The translations under genes and the position numbers were made by a program. Source: Azospirillum thiophilum (GTDB taxonomy: Bacteria > Pseudomonadota > Alphaproteobacteria > Azospirillales > Azospirillaceae). From it: a stretch of DNA of 64,000 nucleotides. Positions 9,606-19,500 of the stretch are shown in pieces. The stretch is from contig NZ_CP012401.1 of the NCBI RefSeq assembly GCF_001305595.1, positions 558,001 to 622,000 on the forward strand, given 5' to 3'. Each line of letters opens with the position of its first letter. The stretch's first letter is position 1. The notes beneath the pieces are model-generated. The model was not told where the DNA came from and did no database searches. It saw nothing but the letters and a program-made list of their open reading frames with translations.

Positions 9606-10930
9606 CCTATCCGCGTTACACCGACACCAAAGACAGTGGAATGGCTTGGTTGGGGGAGATGCCGAGCCATTGGTCTCTGGTTTCTATCAAAGCGCTGTAT
9701 CGCTTTGTGAAGCGTCAAGACAACGCGGATGCACCAGTTCTTTCAGTATACCGTGAATATGGTGTCATAGAAAAATCATCAAGATCAGATAACAACAACA
9801 AGACGCCGGACGATCTTTCTCTTTACCAAACTGTCTTGGAAGACGATTTGGTTATCAACAAAATGAAGGCATGGCAGGGCTCTCTTGGGGTATCGAAAAT
9901 CCACGGGATCACTAGCCCGGATTATGCTGTATTTGAAAAAATACACTCTGAAGTTTCAGGCTATCTCCATAACCTACTTCGATCAAACGCCATGCCAAGC
10001 GTTTACAGGTTGATATCGAACGGAATTCGCAATGAACAGTGGCGACTTGAGCCTGATAAATTCCTCCAAATTAAGGTTCCTCTGCCGCCGCATACCGAAC
10101 AAAATGCTATCGTCGCCTTCCTCGACCGCGAGACGGCAAAAATCGACGCGCTGGTGGCGGAGCAGGAGCGGTTGATTGAACTGCTGAAGGAGAAGCGGCA
10201 GGCCGTCATTTCCCATGCCGTCACCAAGGGCCTGAACCCCGACGCCCCTATGAAGGATTCAGGTATCGAGTGGTTGGGCAAAATTCCGATGAATTGGAGA
10301 ATTGTTCGCCTAAAATTTGTCGCTGAAGTTCAAGGTGGTGTAGCAAAGGGTCGTGAAATTGAAAATTCTGATGCAATTGATGTCCCATATCTTCGAGTTA
10401 CTAACGTTCAAGATGGGTATCTTGATTTGGATGATATTGCCACAATTCAGATTGAATCCAGAGAATTAGAGCGATTTTTGCTAAAAAATGGCGACGTTCT
10501 CATGAATGAGGGCGGAGATTTTGATAAACTTGGCAGAGGCCATATTTGGAAAGGCGAAATCGAAAACTGCATACATCAAAATCATGTATTTGCCGTTCGG
10601 CCAAAATACATTGAATCAGAATGGCTGAATCTACAGACAAGCGCAGATTACGGGCGCTTTTACTTTATGTCGCGCTCTAAGCAAAGCACGAATTTGGCAT
10701 CAATATCCTCGACAAATATTTGCGAATTTCCAATGATTTGCCCTCCACCAACCGATAGGGCCATTCTTGTAAAGCACGTTTACAAGGAAACCGTCAAACT
10801 CGACACCCTCATCACCGAAGCCCAACGCGCCATCGACCTCCTCAAGGAGCGCCGCGCCGCCTTGATCTCCGCCGCCGTCACCGGACAGATCGACGTGCGC
10901 GGGCTGGTGGAATCGGAGGCCGCCGCATGA
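9602..10930 (+). CDS. hsdS: Type I restriction-modification specificity subunit
   Basis: Encodes 442 residues from ATG 9602, which overlaps the preceding TGA. It has the duplicated HsdS layout. TRD1 starts at DSGMAWLGEMPSHW, a central helix (QNAIVAFLDRETAKIDALV) acts as ruler, a second half starts at DSGIEWLGKIPMNW with TRD2, and a C-terminal helix (LDTLITEAQRAIDLL) closes the circle. The target-recognition stretches (about 9700-10080 and 10290-10790) are strikingly AT-rich compared with the conserved helices. This is the usual sign that TRDs are exchanged by horizontal recombination. It sets the DNA target of both HsdM and HsdR. The recognised sequence cannot be read from the protein alone. 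It overlaps fic by ATGA at 10927. Confidence 0.95.
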   Translation: MTYPRYTDTKDSGMAWLGEMPSHWSLVSIKALYRFVKRQDNADAPVLSVYREYGVIEKSSRSDNNNKTPDDLSLYQTVLEDDLVINKMKAWQGSLGVSKIHGITSPDYAVFEKIHSEVSGYLHNLLRSNAMPSVYRLISNGIRNEQWRLEPDKFLQIKVPLPPHTEQNAIVAFLDRETAKIDALVAEQERLIELLKEKRQAVISHAVTKGLNPDAPMKDSGIEWLGKIPMNWRIVRLKFVAEVQGGVAKGREIENSDAIDVPYLRVTNVQDGYLDLDDIATIQIESRELERFLLKNGDVLMNEGGDFDKLGRGHIWKGEIENCIHQNHVFAVRPKYIESEWLNLQTSADYGRFYFMSRSKQSTNLASISSTNICEFPMICPPPTDRAILVKHVYKETVKLDTLITEAQRAIDLLKERRAALISAAVTGQIDVRGLVESEAAA

Positions 10931-12060
10931 AGTTCGAGACGTTCCGGGCCGGGCGCTGGCAGCCGCGCTATCAGTACAAGAGCTTCGAGCCTGTTCCCGT
11001 GAACCACGAATGGACGTGGGAGGACCCGACCGTCAACACGCTGCTGGAGGCCGCCAACCGGGCCTTGGGCGAGTTGAACGCCTTCTCCCTGATCGTTCCC
11101 GACATCGACCTGTTCATCCAGATGCACGTGGTCAAGGAGGCCCAGACCTCCAGCCGCATCGAGGGCACGCAGACCGGCATCGACGAAGCCCTGATGCCGG
11201 AGGAGCAGATTCAGCCCGAGAAGCGCGACGACTGGCGCGAGGTCCGCAACTACATCGAGGCGGTCAACACGGCCATCGCCGAACTCGCCTCCCTGCCCCT
11301 GTCCAACCGCCTGTTGAAGCAAACCCACGCCATCCTCATGCAGGGGGTGCGCGGCGAGCACAAGCAGCCCGGCGAATTCCGCGCCAGCCAGAACTGGATC
11401 GGCGGGTCCAGCGTCAGCGACGCCGTGTTCATCCCGCCGCATCCCGAAGGGGTGCCGGACCTGATGAGCGACCTGGAGAAGTTCTGGCACAACGACACCA
11501 TCGCCGTGCCCCATCTGGTGCGGATCGCCATCAGCCACTACCAGTTCGAGACCGTCCATCCCTTCCTGGACGGCAATGGCCGCATCGGGCGCCTGTTGAT
11601 CCCCCTCTATCTGGTCGGCCACGGGCTGCTGGCGAAGCCGTCGCTGTACCTGTCGGACTTCTTCGAGCGCAACCGGGCCAGCTACTACGACGCCCTCATG
11701 CGGGTGCGCGTGTCGAACGACCTGATCCACTGGGTGCGCTTCTTCCTCAACGGCGTGGCCGAGACCGCCACCAAGGGGCGGGACGTGTTCCGCCAGATTC
11801 TGGCCCTGCGCACCGAGGTCGAACAGGCCGTGCTGGGGCTGGGCAAGCGCACCCCCAACGCCCGGCAGACGCTGAACCTGCTGTATCGCAAGCCGATCGT
11901 CTCGGCCGCCGACATCGAGGTGACTCTTGGCGTCAGCACGCCGACGGCGAACGCGCTGATCCGCGACCTGATGCAGTTGGGCATTCTGATCGAGATCACG
12001 GGGCAGCAGCGAGGCCGCAGCTACGCCTTTCACCGTTACCTTACACTCTTCGTAAGTTAA
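10927..12060 (+). CDS. Fic-family AMP transferase with Fic_N and C-terminal winged helix
   Basis: Encodes 377 residues, with ATG 10927 inside the hsdS stop (ATGA). The Fic_N region is followed by the inhibitory helix motif SSRIEG near residues 74-79, and the catalytic loop HPFLDGNGRIGR near 210-221 is complete (His, Asp, Gly-Asn-Gly-Arg). The last 80 residues look like a winged helix (SAADIEVTLGVSTPTANALIRDL). Known: Fic enzymes transfer AMP or related groups to proteins, and an S/TxxxE(G/N) helix in the N-terminal region keeps them inactive. fic genes are frequent passengers of Type I restriction loci. A role as regulator or abortive back-up is inferred. A perfect inverted repeat overlaps its stop codon. 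Confidence 0.9.
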   Translation: MKFETFRAGRWQPRYQYKSFEPVPVNHEWTWEDPTVNTLLEAANRALGELNAFSLIVPDIDLFIQMHVVKEAQTSSRIEGTQTGIDEALMPEEQIQPEKRDDWREVRNYIEAVNTAIAELASLPLSNRLLKQTHAILMQGVRGEHKQPGEFRASQNWIGGSSVSDAVFIPPHPEGVPDLMSDLEKFWHNDTIAVPHLVRIAISHYQFETVHPFLDGNGRIGRLLIPLYLVGHGLLAKPSLYLSDFFERNRASYYDALMRVRVSNDLIHWVRFFLNGVAETATKGRDVFRQILALRTEVEQAVLGLGKRTPNARQTLNLLYRKPIVSAADIEVTLGVSTPTANALIRDLMQLGILIEITGQQRGRSYAFHRYLTLFVS

Positions 12061-12081
12061 GGGAATGTCATTTCCCTTAAC
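12056..12081. promoter_or_regulatory. Perfect 10-bp inverted repeat between fic and hsdR
   Basis: GTTAAGGGAA (12056-12065) and TTCCCTTAAC (12072-12081) are exact reverse complements separated by 6 bases. The left arm contains the fic stop codon. A further GTTAAGG occurs just downstream near 12096. There is no T-run, so it is not a clear intrinsic terminator. An operator for the Fic winged helix, or a hairpin lowering hsdR expression relative to hsdM/S, are possibilities. Confidence 0.6.
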
Positions 12082-12114
12082 CTATCTCCACGTTCAGTTA
12101 AGGCGGAAACGGTC

Positions 12115-15100
12115 ATGAGCCTGCACCGGGAAATCGCGTTCGAGGATGACATCTGCGCGCATCTGGCGGCGCAGGGATGGCTGCATGATCCCGACGCCGC
12201 CGCCCGCTACGACCGCCGGCGCGCCCTGTTCCCCGAGGATCTGCTGGCCTGGGTCCGCGACACCCAGCCCACGGCCTGGGATGCCCTGGTCAAGAGCCAT
12301 GGGACGGCGGCGGAAGACACGTTGCTCGACCGTGTGCGCAAGCAGATGGACGATCGCGGCACGCTGGATGTCCTGCGCGTCGGCGTGGAAATGCTGGGCT
12401 TGCGCCAGCCCCTGACCCTGGCCCAGTTCCGCCCGGCGCTGGCGATGAACCCCGACCTGCAAGCGAAGTACGCGGCGAACCGGCTGCGCGTGGTCCGGCA
12501 GGTCCGCTATTCGCTGCACAACGAGAACTCCATCGATCTGGTGCTGTTCCTCAACGGCCTGCCCATCGCCACGGCGGAGTTGAAGAGCGACTTCACCCAG
12601 GGCGTCGGCGACGCGGTGGACCAGTACCGCTTCGACCGCAACCCGAAGCCCAAGGGGCAGACCGCCGCCGAACCGCTGCTGGAATTTCCGCGCGGGGCGC
12701 TGGTCCATTTCGCCGTCAGCAACTCCGACGTCCGCATGGCGACGAAGCTGGTGGGCGCGGACACCGTCTTCCTGCCCTTCAACCGGGGCGACCACGGCGC
12801 GGCGGGCAACCCGCCGAACCCGAACGGCCATCGCACCGCCTATCTGTGGGAAGAGGTCTGGCAGCGGGACAGTTGGCTCGACATTCTGGGCCGCTATCTC
12901 GTCGCCAAGAAGGACGGCAAGACGCGGATCACCGCGTTGGTCTTCCCCCGTTATCACCAGCTCGACGCCACCCGGCGACTGGTCGCCGCCGTGCTCGCCG
13001 ATCCGCCTGGACAGAAGTACCTGATCCAGCATTCGGCCGGATCGGGCAAGACGAACTCCATCGCCTGGACGGCGCATTTCCTCGCAGACCTGCACGACGG
13101 CGGCAATCGCAAGCTGTTCGACACGGTGCTCGTGGTCAGCGACCGGACCGTTCTCGATGATCAGTTGCAGGAGGCGATCTTCAGCTTCCAGCGCACCACC
13201 GGCGTCGTCGCCACCGTGAAGGGCGAATCGCAGAGCAAGAGTGGTGAGCTTGCGTCGGCGCTGGCCGGCGGCAAGAAGATCGTCGTCTGCACCATTCAGA
13301 CCTTCCCCTTCGCGCTCCAGACCGTACAGGAACTGGCGGCGACGCAGGGCAAGCGCTTCGCCGTGATCGCCGACGAGGCGCACAGCTCGCAGACCGGCGA
13401 GGCCGCCGCGAAGCTGAAGCAGGTTCTGAACGCCGCCGAACTGGCGGAACTCGCCGACGGTGGCGAGGTCGGCGCCGAAGACCTACTGGCCGCCCAGATG
13501 GCGGCGCGCGCGAACGACGCCGGCATTACCTACATCGCCTTCACGGCGACACCGAAGGCGAAGACGCTGGAACTGTTCGGGCGGCGCCCCGATCCCAGCC
13601 GCCCGGCCGGGCCGGGCAACCTGCCCACGCCCTTCCATGTCTACTCGATGCGGCAGGCCATTGAGGAGGGCTTCATCCTCGACGTGCTGCGGAACTACAC
13701 GCCGTACCGTCTGGCCTTCCGTCTGGCAACCGGCGGCCGGGAATGGGACGACGCGGAGGTCGAGCGCAACGAGGCCATGAAGGGCATCATGCGCTGGGTC
13801 CGGCTCCACCCCTACAACATCAGCCAGAAAGTTCAGGTCGTCGTCGAGCATTTCCGGGAGAACATCGCGACGCTGCTGGATGGTCGGGCAAAGGCGATGG
13901 TCGTCGTGGCGAGCCGGGTCGAGGCCGTGCGCTGGCAACTCGCCATCGACCGCTACATCAAGGACCAGGGCTACAGGATCGGCACGCTGGTCGCCTTTTC
14001 CGGCGAGGTGAAAGATGCCGAATCGGGGCCAGACCCGTTCACCGAGACCGGAGCGGCGCTTAACCCGAACCTGCGCGGGCGCGACATCGCCGAGGCGTTC
14101 GCCACCGAGGATTACCGGATCCTGCTGGTCGCCAACAAGTTCCAGACCGGCTTCGACCAGCCCCTGCTGTGCGGGATGTATGTGGACAAGCGTCTCGCCG
14201 GCATCCAGGCGGTTCAGACCCTGTCGCGCCTGAACCGGGCCTATCCCGGCAAGGACACCACATACATTCTCGACTTTGTGAATGACCCGGACGAGGTTCT
14301 GGCCGCCTTCCGCACCTACCACGACACGGCACAGCTCGAGGCGACGACCGACCCGGACATTGTGTTCGATCTCCGCGCCAAGCTCGACGCGACGGGGTAC
14401 TACGACGAACACGAGGTGGACCGTGTCGTCGCCGTCGAGATGGCCGTCAACGCTTCCCAGGCTCAGCTCGCAGCAGCGCTCGAGCCCGTGGCCGACCGCC
14501 TATTGAGGCGCTACAAGGCCGCGACCGAGGCGCTACAGGCCGCCCGCTCGACGCAGGACGCCCAGGCTGAACAGGACGCGCGGAATGCGATGAACGTCCT
14601 CCTTCTGTTCAAGCGCGATCTCGGGGTGTTCCTGCGGGTGTATGGCTTCCTGTCGCAGATCTTCGACTACGGCAACACGTCGATCGAAAAGCGCGCGATC
14701 TTCTTCAAGCGCCTGCTGCCACTGTTGGAGTTCGGCCGCGAACGGAGTGGCGTCGATCTGTCCAAGGTGACGCTGACCCATCACGCCTTGCGGAACCGGG
14801 GCAAGCGTGATCTGGCGCTTGCCGGCGGTGAGGCCGACACGTTGAAGCCTTTCACGGCACCGGGAAGCGGCGAGGTCCAGGAGAAGGAAAAGGTCCAACT
14901 GTCGGAGATTATCGCCAAGGTGAATGACCTGTTCGAGGGCGAACTGACCGACGACGACAAGCTGGTTTACGTGAACAACGTGTTGAAGGGAAAGCTTCTG
15001 GAGTCGGAGATCCTGGTTCAGCAGGCCGCGAACAACACAAAGGAGCAGTTCGCCAACTCCCCGGATCTCGCTAACGAATTGTTGAACGCCATCATGGATG

Positions 15101-15240
15101 CCTTCGCCGCTCACACCTCAATGAGCAAGCAGGCACTGAACTCCGAAAAGGTGCGGCACGGGTTGAAGGATATCCTGCTCGGTCCAGGACAACTCTATGA
15201 AGCTCTACGTTCCCACGGTGGGGAAGCCGGGCGCGTATAG
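12115..15240 (+). CDS. hsdR: Type I restriction enzyme R subunit (translocase-nuclease)
   Basis: Encodes 1041 residues, a normal HsdR length. The N-terminal nuclease domain shows the LFLNGLPIATAELKSD strand (about residues 142-158) with the E-x-K pair of PD-(D/E)xK enzymes, followed by a Q-rich helix (DAVDQYRFDR). The SF2 translocase has Walker A HSAGSGKTNS near 307, motif II IADEAHSSQ near 418, motif III AFTATPKAKT and the RecA2 phrase LVANKFQTGFDQPLLCGMYV. Its ATG at 12115 lies 54 bases after fic, so unlike the other genes it is not overlapped. The gap holds an inverted repeat. The C-terminal region (residues 800-1041) is helical and should bind the methylase core. No damage is seen. Confidence 0.96.
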   Translation: MSLHREIAFEDDICAHLAAQGWLHDPDAAARYDRRRALFPEDLLAWVRDTQPTAWDALVKSHGTAAEDTLLDRVRKQMDDRGTLDVLRVGVEMLGLRQPLTLAQFRPALAMNPDLQAKYAANRLRVVRQVRYSLHNENSIDLVLFLNGLPIATAELKSDFTQGVGDAVDQYRFDRNPKPKGQTAAEPLLEFPRGALVHFAVSNSDVRMATKLVGADTVFLPFNRGDHGAAGNPPNPNGHRTAYLWEEVWQRDSWLDILGRYLVAKKDGKTRITALVFPRYHQLDATRRLVAAVLADPPGQKYLIQHSAGSGKTNSIAWTAHFLADLHDGGNRKLFDTVLVVSDRTVLDDQLQEAIFSFQRTTGVVATVKGESQSKSGELASALAGGKKIVVCTIQTFPFALQTVQELAATQGKRFAVIADEAHSSQTGEAAAKLKQVLNAAELAELADGGEVGAEDLLAAQMAARANDAGITYIAFTATPKAKTLELFGRRPDPSRPAGPGNLPTPFHVYSMRQAIEEGFILDVLRNYTPYRLAFRLATGGREWDDAEVERNEAMKGIMRWVRLHPYNISQKVQVVVEHFRENIATLLDGRAKAMVVVASRVEAVRWQLAIDRYIKDQGYRIGTLVAFSGEVKDAESGPDPFTETGAALNPNLRGRDIAEAFATEDYRILLVANKFQTGFDQPLLCGMYVDKRLAGIQAVQTLSRLNRAYPGKDTTYILDFVNDPDEVLAAFRTYHDTAQLEATTDPDIVFDLRAKLDATGYYDEHEVDRVVAVEMAVNASQAQLAAALEPVADRLLRRYKAATEALQAARSTQDAQAEQDARNAMNVLLLFKRDLGVFLRVYGFLSQIFDYGNTSIEKRAIFFKRLLPLLEFGRERSGVDLSKVTLTHHALRNRGKRDLALAGGEADTLKPFTAPGSGEVQEKEKVQLSEIIAKVNDLFEGELTDDDKLVYVNNVLKGKLLESEILVQQAANNTKEQFANSPDLANELLNAIMDAFAAHTSMSKQALNSEKVRHGLKDILLGPGQLYEALRSHGGEAGRV

Positions 15241-15269
15241 GATGCGAATCATCGCTCCCGGAGAAAGGT

Positions 15270-15645
15270 CTATCTCTCAGACTTGATACGTCCCTCATTC
15301 CACAACCAAAAAGACAGAAAAGCCATTGCCAAAGCCCATGTCATGCAAACCGCCAGCAGGATGAACCAAGCCGACGGTTCCTCCGGCGGAGAGTTGCTTG
15401 AAAGCATGGGATACACTACTTTTCCAGAGAGTTGCCCGAACACGTTGGCGATGGCCAACGGAAACTCGAACAGGGCGACCGAGCGACCGAGCGACCGACC
15501 AGCGCAAGGCGTAAATCGTTCAAGGATCGCAGAGACGTTTCGATCGCCTTCACCTCCGCCTCCAAAGCGCCGAGGCGACGTTCAAGCGTTTTCCAAACGA
15601 GGCGGGCGTTCGGGTCGTTGGAGCTATGCGGGAATCTGGGTGATG
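15270..15645 (-). pseudogene. Remnant of a coiled-coil membrane protein, frameshifted at an 8-bp repeat
   Basis: Two minus-strand frames join into one sensible protein. The upstream part reads as a coiled coil (ARLVWKTLERRLGALEAEVK and on to SLNDLRLALVG). The downstream part, ending at 15270, has a segment VVYPMLSSNSPPEEPSAW and a strong membrane helix (FILLAVCMTWALAMAFLSFW), then WNEGRIKSER. They are out of phase by one base at the octamer repeat 15475-15498; removing one 8-bp copy restores a continuous frame. No start codon with a ribosome site is visible upstream, and the 5' end abuts IS256 debris, so the gene is also truncated. Family not recognised. A short ORF from TTG 15458 could still make a 62-residue membrane peptide. 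Confidence 0.55.
15475..15498. repeat. Three tandem copies of GCGACCGA
   Basis: Three exact 8-bp units (15475-15482, 15483-15490, 15491-15498), followed by a partial CC. They lie inside the remnant coiled-coil/membrane gene. Two copies would place the upstream and downstream halves in the same frame; three break it. Confidence 0.85.
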
Positions 15646-15660
15646 ACGGTCTGATGAGGG

Positions 15661-16209
15661 CGGCGTATCGAGGCGGAGGTGGACGCCTTCCTGAGCGCCA
15701 TGAAGGACTTCAAGCTGGCGGACGGCCACGACCGGGTTGTGCGGCACGGGCACAGCCCCGAGCGGGCGATCCATACCGGCGTCGGGCCGGTTGAAATGCG
15801 CCGCGCCAAGTTGCACGACCGTGGCGCCGACGAAGGCGGCGACCGGCTCCGCCTCACCTCGGCGATCCTGCCCCGCTGAGCGCGGCGCTCCAAGAGCTTG
15901 GACGCCCTGCTGCCGGTGCTCTACCTGCGCGGTGTCTCCACCGGCGACTTCCAGGATGCGCTCACCGCCTTGCTCGGCAAGGATGCCCCGAACCTGTCGC
16001 CGTCCGTCATCGCCCAGCTCAAGCAGGACTGGGCGTCCGACTATACACGCTGGCAAAAGCGCGACTTGTCGGCACGGCACTACGTCTACCTCTGGGCTGA
16101 TGGCGTCTACCTGCGGGCCCGCATGGAGCCGGTCGCCGAGTGCATGCTAGTCATCATCGGTGCCACGCCGGAGGGCAAGAAGGAACTGGTCGGCTTCCAG
16201 GTCGGCGTG
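15661..16209 (+). pseudogene. IS256-family transposase, truncated at both ends and with a nonsense codon
   Basis: One plus-strand frame reads VDAFLSAMKDFKLADG, then VRHGHSPERAIHTGVGPV and SAILPR, a TGA at 15877-15879, and continues ARRSKSLDALLPVLYL, GVSTGDFQDALTALLGKDA, YVYLWADGVYLRARMEP, GATPEGKKELVGFQVGV. These phrases are those of IS256/Mutator-type transposases. The TGA falls where the family usually has an aromatic or similar residue, so TGG to TGA is likely. The sequence stops at 16209, before the second catalytic Asp region, and the first ~90 residues are missing. No inverted repeats were found around it. It is inactive debris from an old insertion, different in sequence from the full IS256 element near 35 kb. 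Confidence 0.85.
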
Positions 16210-16525
16210 ACTCAACCAAATCGGCCTCCGGGAAACCCGGCGCGGTTCACTCAATGGTGTCCTCATTCGAGAAAACAGGCAGATCGGTGTGTAGCCTCCA
16301 GTCAATGCGCGGCCGGGCGGCGGGCGCGTCACGTTCTCGGGTATGCAGGACCGTCAGGCGAGGACCGGATAGCGTTTTTGTTTTCCAACCTGCGGCAGGA
16401 TTTGCAAGCTGTGGTAGGTCAGTTCGACCTTCGCCGTGTCGAGGTGACCTTTGCCATCCCGGACGGCAACGGGAAGTACACCTTGGAGAGCGACCTCATC
16501 CGCCGCAATCTACCGTCGCGTCCGC
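16210..16525 (+). other. Unassigned remnant between transposase debris and the TPR gene
   Basis: About 315 bases. The plus strand stays open in phase with the transposase remnant and contains a protein-like stretch, DRIAFLFSNLRQDLQAVVGQ, then FDLRRVEVTFAIPDGNGKYT and LESDLIRRN (about 16363-16515). It has normal coding composition and then runs into the antisense of the TPR gene end. I do not recognise the family and see no start. It is probably the tail of a gene destroyed by rearrangement. Confidence 0.35.
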
Positions 16526-19500
16526 TTATTGCTCCTGAGTGTCGAGGCTGCTGGTGGTGTCTGGATGGTCCAGACCGAGCATCGCCTTTCGGATCGCCTG
16601 GGCGCGGGCAAGAAGCGGGGCCGCCTCGTCCAGCCGGCCTTGATCCCGGTACAGCCCGGCCAGATTGTTGAGGCTCCTGGCGGTGTCGGGATGGTCGGGA
16701 CCGAGTGCCGTCTCCCGGATTGCCAAGGCGCGGGCAAGAAGCAGGGCCGCCTCGTCCAGCCGGCCTTGATCCCGGTACAGCCCGGCCAGATTGTTGAGGC
16801 TCCTGGCGGTGTCGGGATGGTCGGGACCGAGCGCCGTCTCCCGGATTGACAAGGCGCGGGCAAGAAGCTGGGCCGCCTCGTCCAGCCGGCCTTGATCCCG
16901 GTACAGCCCGGCCAGATTGCTGAGGCTCCTGGCGGTGTCGAGATGGTCGGGACCGAGTGCCGTCTCCCGGATTGATAAGGCGCGGGCAAGAAGCGGGGCC
17001 GCCTCGTCCAGCCGGCCTTGATCCCGGGACAGTGCGGCCAGATTGTTGAGGCTCCTGGCGGTGTCGGGATGGTCGGGACCGAGCGCCGTCTCCCGGATTG
17101 ACAAGGCGCGGGCAAGAAGCTGGGCCGCCTCGTCCAGCCGGCCTTGATCCCGGGACAGTGCGGCCAGATTGTTGAGGCTCCTGGCGGTGTCGGGATGGTC
17201 GGGACCGAGTGCCGTCTCCTGGATTGACAAGGCGCGGGCAAGAAGCGGGGCCGCCTCGTCCAGCCGGCCTTGATCCCGGTACAGCGCGGCCAGATTGCTG
17301 AGGCTCCTGGCGGTGTCGGGATGGTCGGGACCGAGTGCCGTCTCCCGGATTGACAAGGCGCGGGCAAGAAGCGGGGCCGCCTCGTCCAGCCGGCCTTGAT
17401 CCCGGTACAGCCCGGCCAGATTGCTGAGGCTCCTGGCGGTGTCGGGATGGTCGGGACCGAGTGCCGTCTCCCGGATTGACAAGGCGCGGGCAAGAAGCGG
17501 GGCCGCCTCGTCCAGCCGGCCTTGATCCCGGTACAGCCCGGCCAGATTGTTGAACGCCGTGGCGAGGTCAGGTTGAAAGGCAGTGGGACGGGCCGCCGCC
17601 AAATCACGGTAGAGCGCCACGGCCTGCTCGGCAGCGTCGAGTGCGTCCTCGCGACGATGAAGAGCCCTCAAGACTTTGGCGAGAGTGTTGAGGGAACCAG
17701 CGAGGCTGGATTGAAAGGCATCGGGCCCTCTGGCGGCCAGATCGCGGTAGAGCGCCACCGCCTCGGTAGCGGCGTCGAGGGCCTGCTCGCGCTGCCTCAA
17801 AGCGTTCATGATATTGGCCAGATTGTTGAGTGCTGTGGCAAGATCGGATTGAAAAGCGTTGAGCTTTTCGGCGGCCAGGTCGCGGTAGAGCGCCACAGCC
17901 TCGCCAGCGGCGTCGAGGGCCTTCTCGTACTGTCCCAGATCGCTCAGGCGACCGGCCAGAGTGTTGAGCGAAGCGGCGAGGTTGGAGCGGAGGGCGGCGG
18001 GCCTTGCGGCGCCCGGCGTCGATTCCAACGCACCGCCTTCCGCTACGCCGAGGGCGAGGCGCAGCATCTCGGTGATCCGCTGATGGATGACCACCAATCG
18101 CTCGCGCAAGATTCGCCTGTGCCGCGGCATCTGATTGGAGATCGCCATCAAGATTCCGGGCTCCACCGTTCCGGCCAGCAGCCGGTCGAGCCAGCCGAGC
18201 GCTGGGTTGGCTTCGCCCAGCAGGCCGGCTGGCAGGCGGCCTTCCGGGCGACGGGCGACGGGCGTGCCGTCGTTAGCCAGTTCGGCGGCTGGGCGGGTGA
18301 AGTCCTGGATGATGCGGATCAAGGTCTGCGCTGTCCGCACCGGGGCGCGCTCGCGGCAGCGGTCGATCAGCGCCTCCTCGTCGAGATCCCGGCCGGCCGC
18401 CAGAACCAGCAGGCAGAAGCTCTCGCCGATGATGTCGGGTTCGATACCGCCCAGCCCGTTTGCCCGGCCCGCAACGGCCTGGGCGGGGAGAACCGCTTCG
18501 AGCAACTCGGCCAGCCGGTCGCGCCCGGTGCCGCTCTCCTGGGGAAGGGCCGCGCACTCCTCATCGATGAGCGTGCGCAACGCGTCACGCTCGACGCCCT
18601 GGCACAGCGTGATGCAGGCCACGAGGTGGAGAAGGAGCGGCACGCTGACAGCATGCTCGCGCGCCAGCCGCGCCAGATGGTCCCGCTCCTGGGACGCCAG
18701 TCGGAAGGCCAGATCGAGCCGGCCCAGACTCAACAGCGTCTCCATCCCGTCCCGCACGGCGACCAGCCCCGCCATCATCAGGAACAGCGGCTCGGCGGTA
18801 AGCCCCGGGTCGGCAAGCCAGCGGTCGAATTGCGGATCGGCGCTGGCGGCCGGCGGGGTCAGCACCGGCGTGCCGTTGCGCCGGCACCAGGCGGCCATGA
18901 CGCCGGCCAGCAGGTCGCGCCGCTGCTCGACCTCGGCGAGGGGACGCAGCGGAACCGGTTCCAGGAGATCGAAACCGTCATGGAGGCTGTCGCTGCCCTC
19001 CGGCCGGGTCAGGTCGGCCCACCAGCCCTCGCTAGGGCTTGCGTGACGCTCCAGCAACAACAGGCGGAGCCGTGGCCGGTGGGCCCCGTCGCGCTGGGCG
19101 AGGCTATGGAGCCAAGCGTTGAGCCCGCCCGCCCGCCGGGCGGCGTAATCGACGACGATCAGCATCCGCTCCGCCGCCGGCCAGACCGCAGTGCCTTGCG
19201 CCTTGACAAAGGCGTCGAGGTCGCCACCGCCGAGGAAGCCGGCCCGCCAGCCAGCGGCGGCGGCCCGGCTGCACAGCTCGATGGCCAGCCGCGTCTTGCC
19301 GCTGCCGGCGTGGCCGGTGATGCCGCGCACGAGTACGGGGCGCTGATCGTCAAGCCAAGCGTCGAGCCGTGCCATTTCGACCTCACGGCCAACGAGATCA
19401 AGAAGCCGGCTTTCCGGCCGAAGAAGGTCAAGGTCGGAGCGGGGCGCACGCGTCCGGGCGTGCTTGGCTTGGAGATGCAGGGCAACGCCACCGCAAGTCA

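Noticed and set aside
16560..17560. Regular direct repeats that could be taken for a CRISPR array
   Set aside because: Units are 126 bp without spacers, stay in frame and code for TPR motifs; there are no cas genes.
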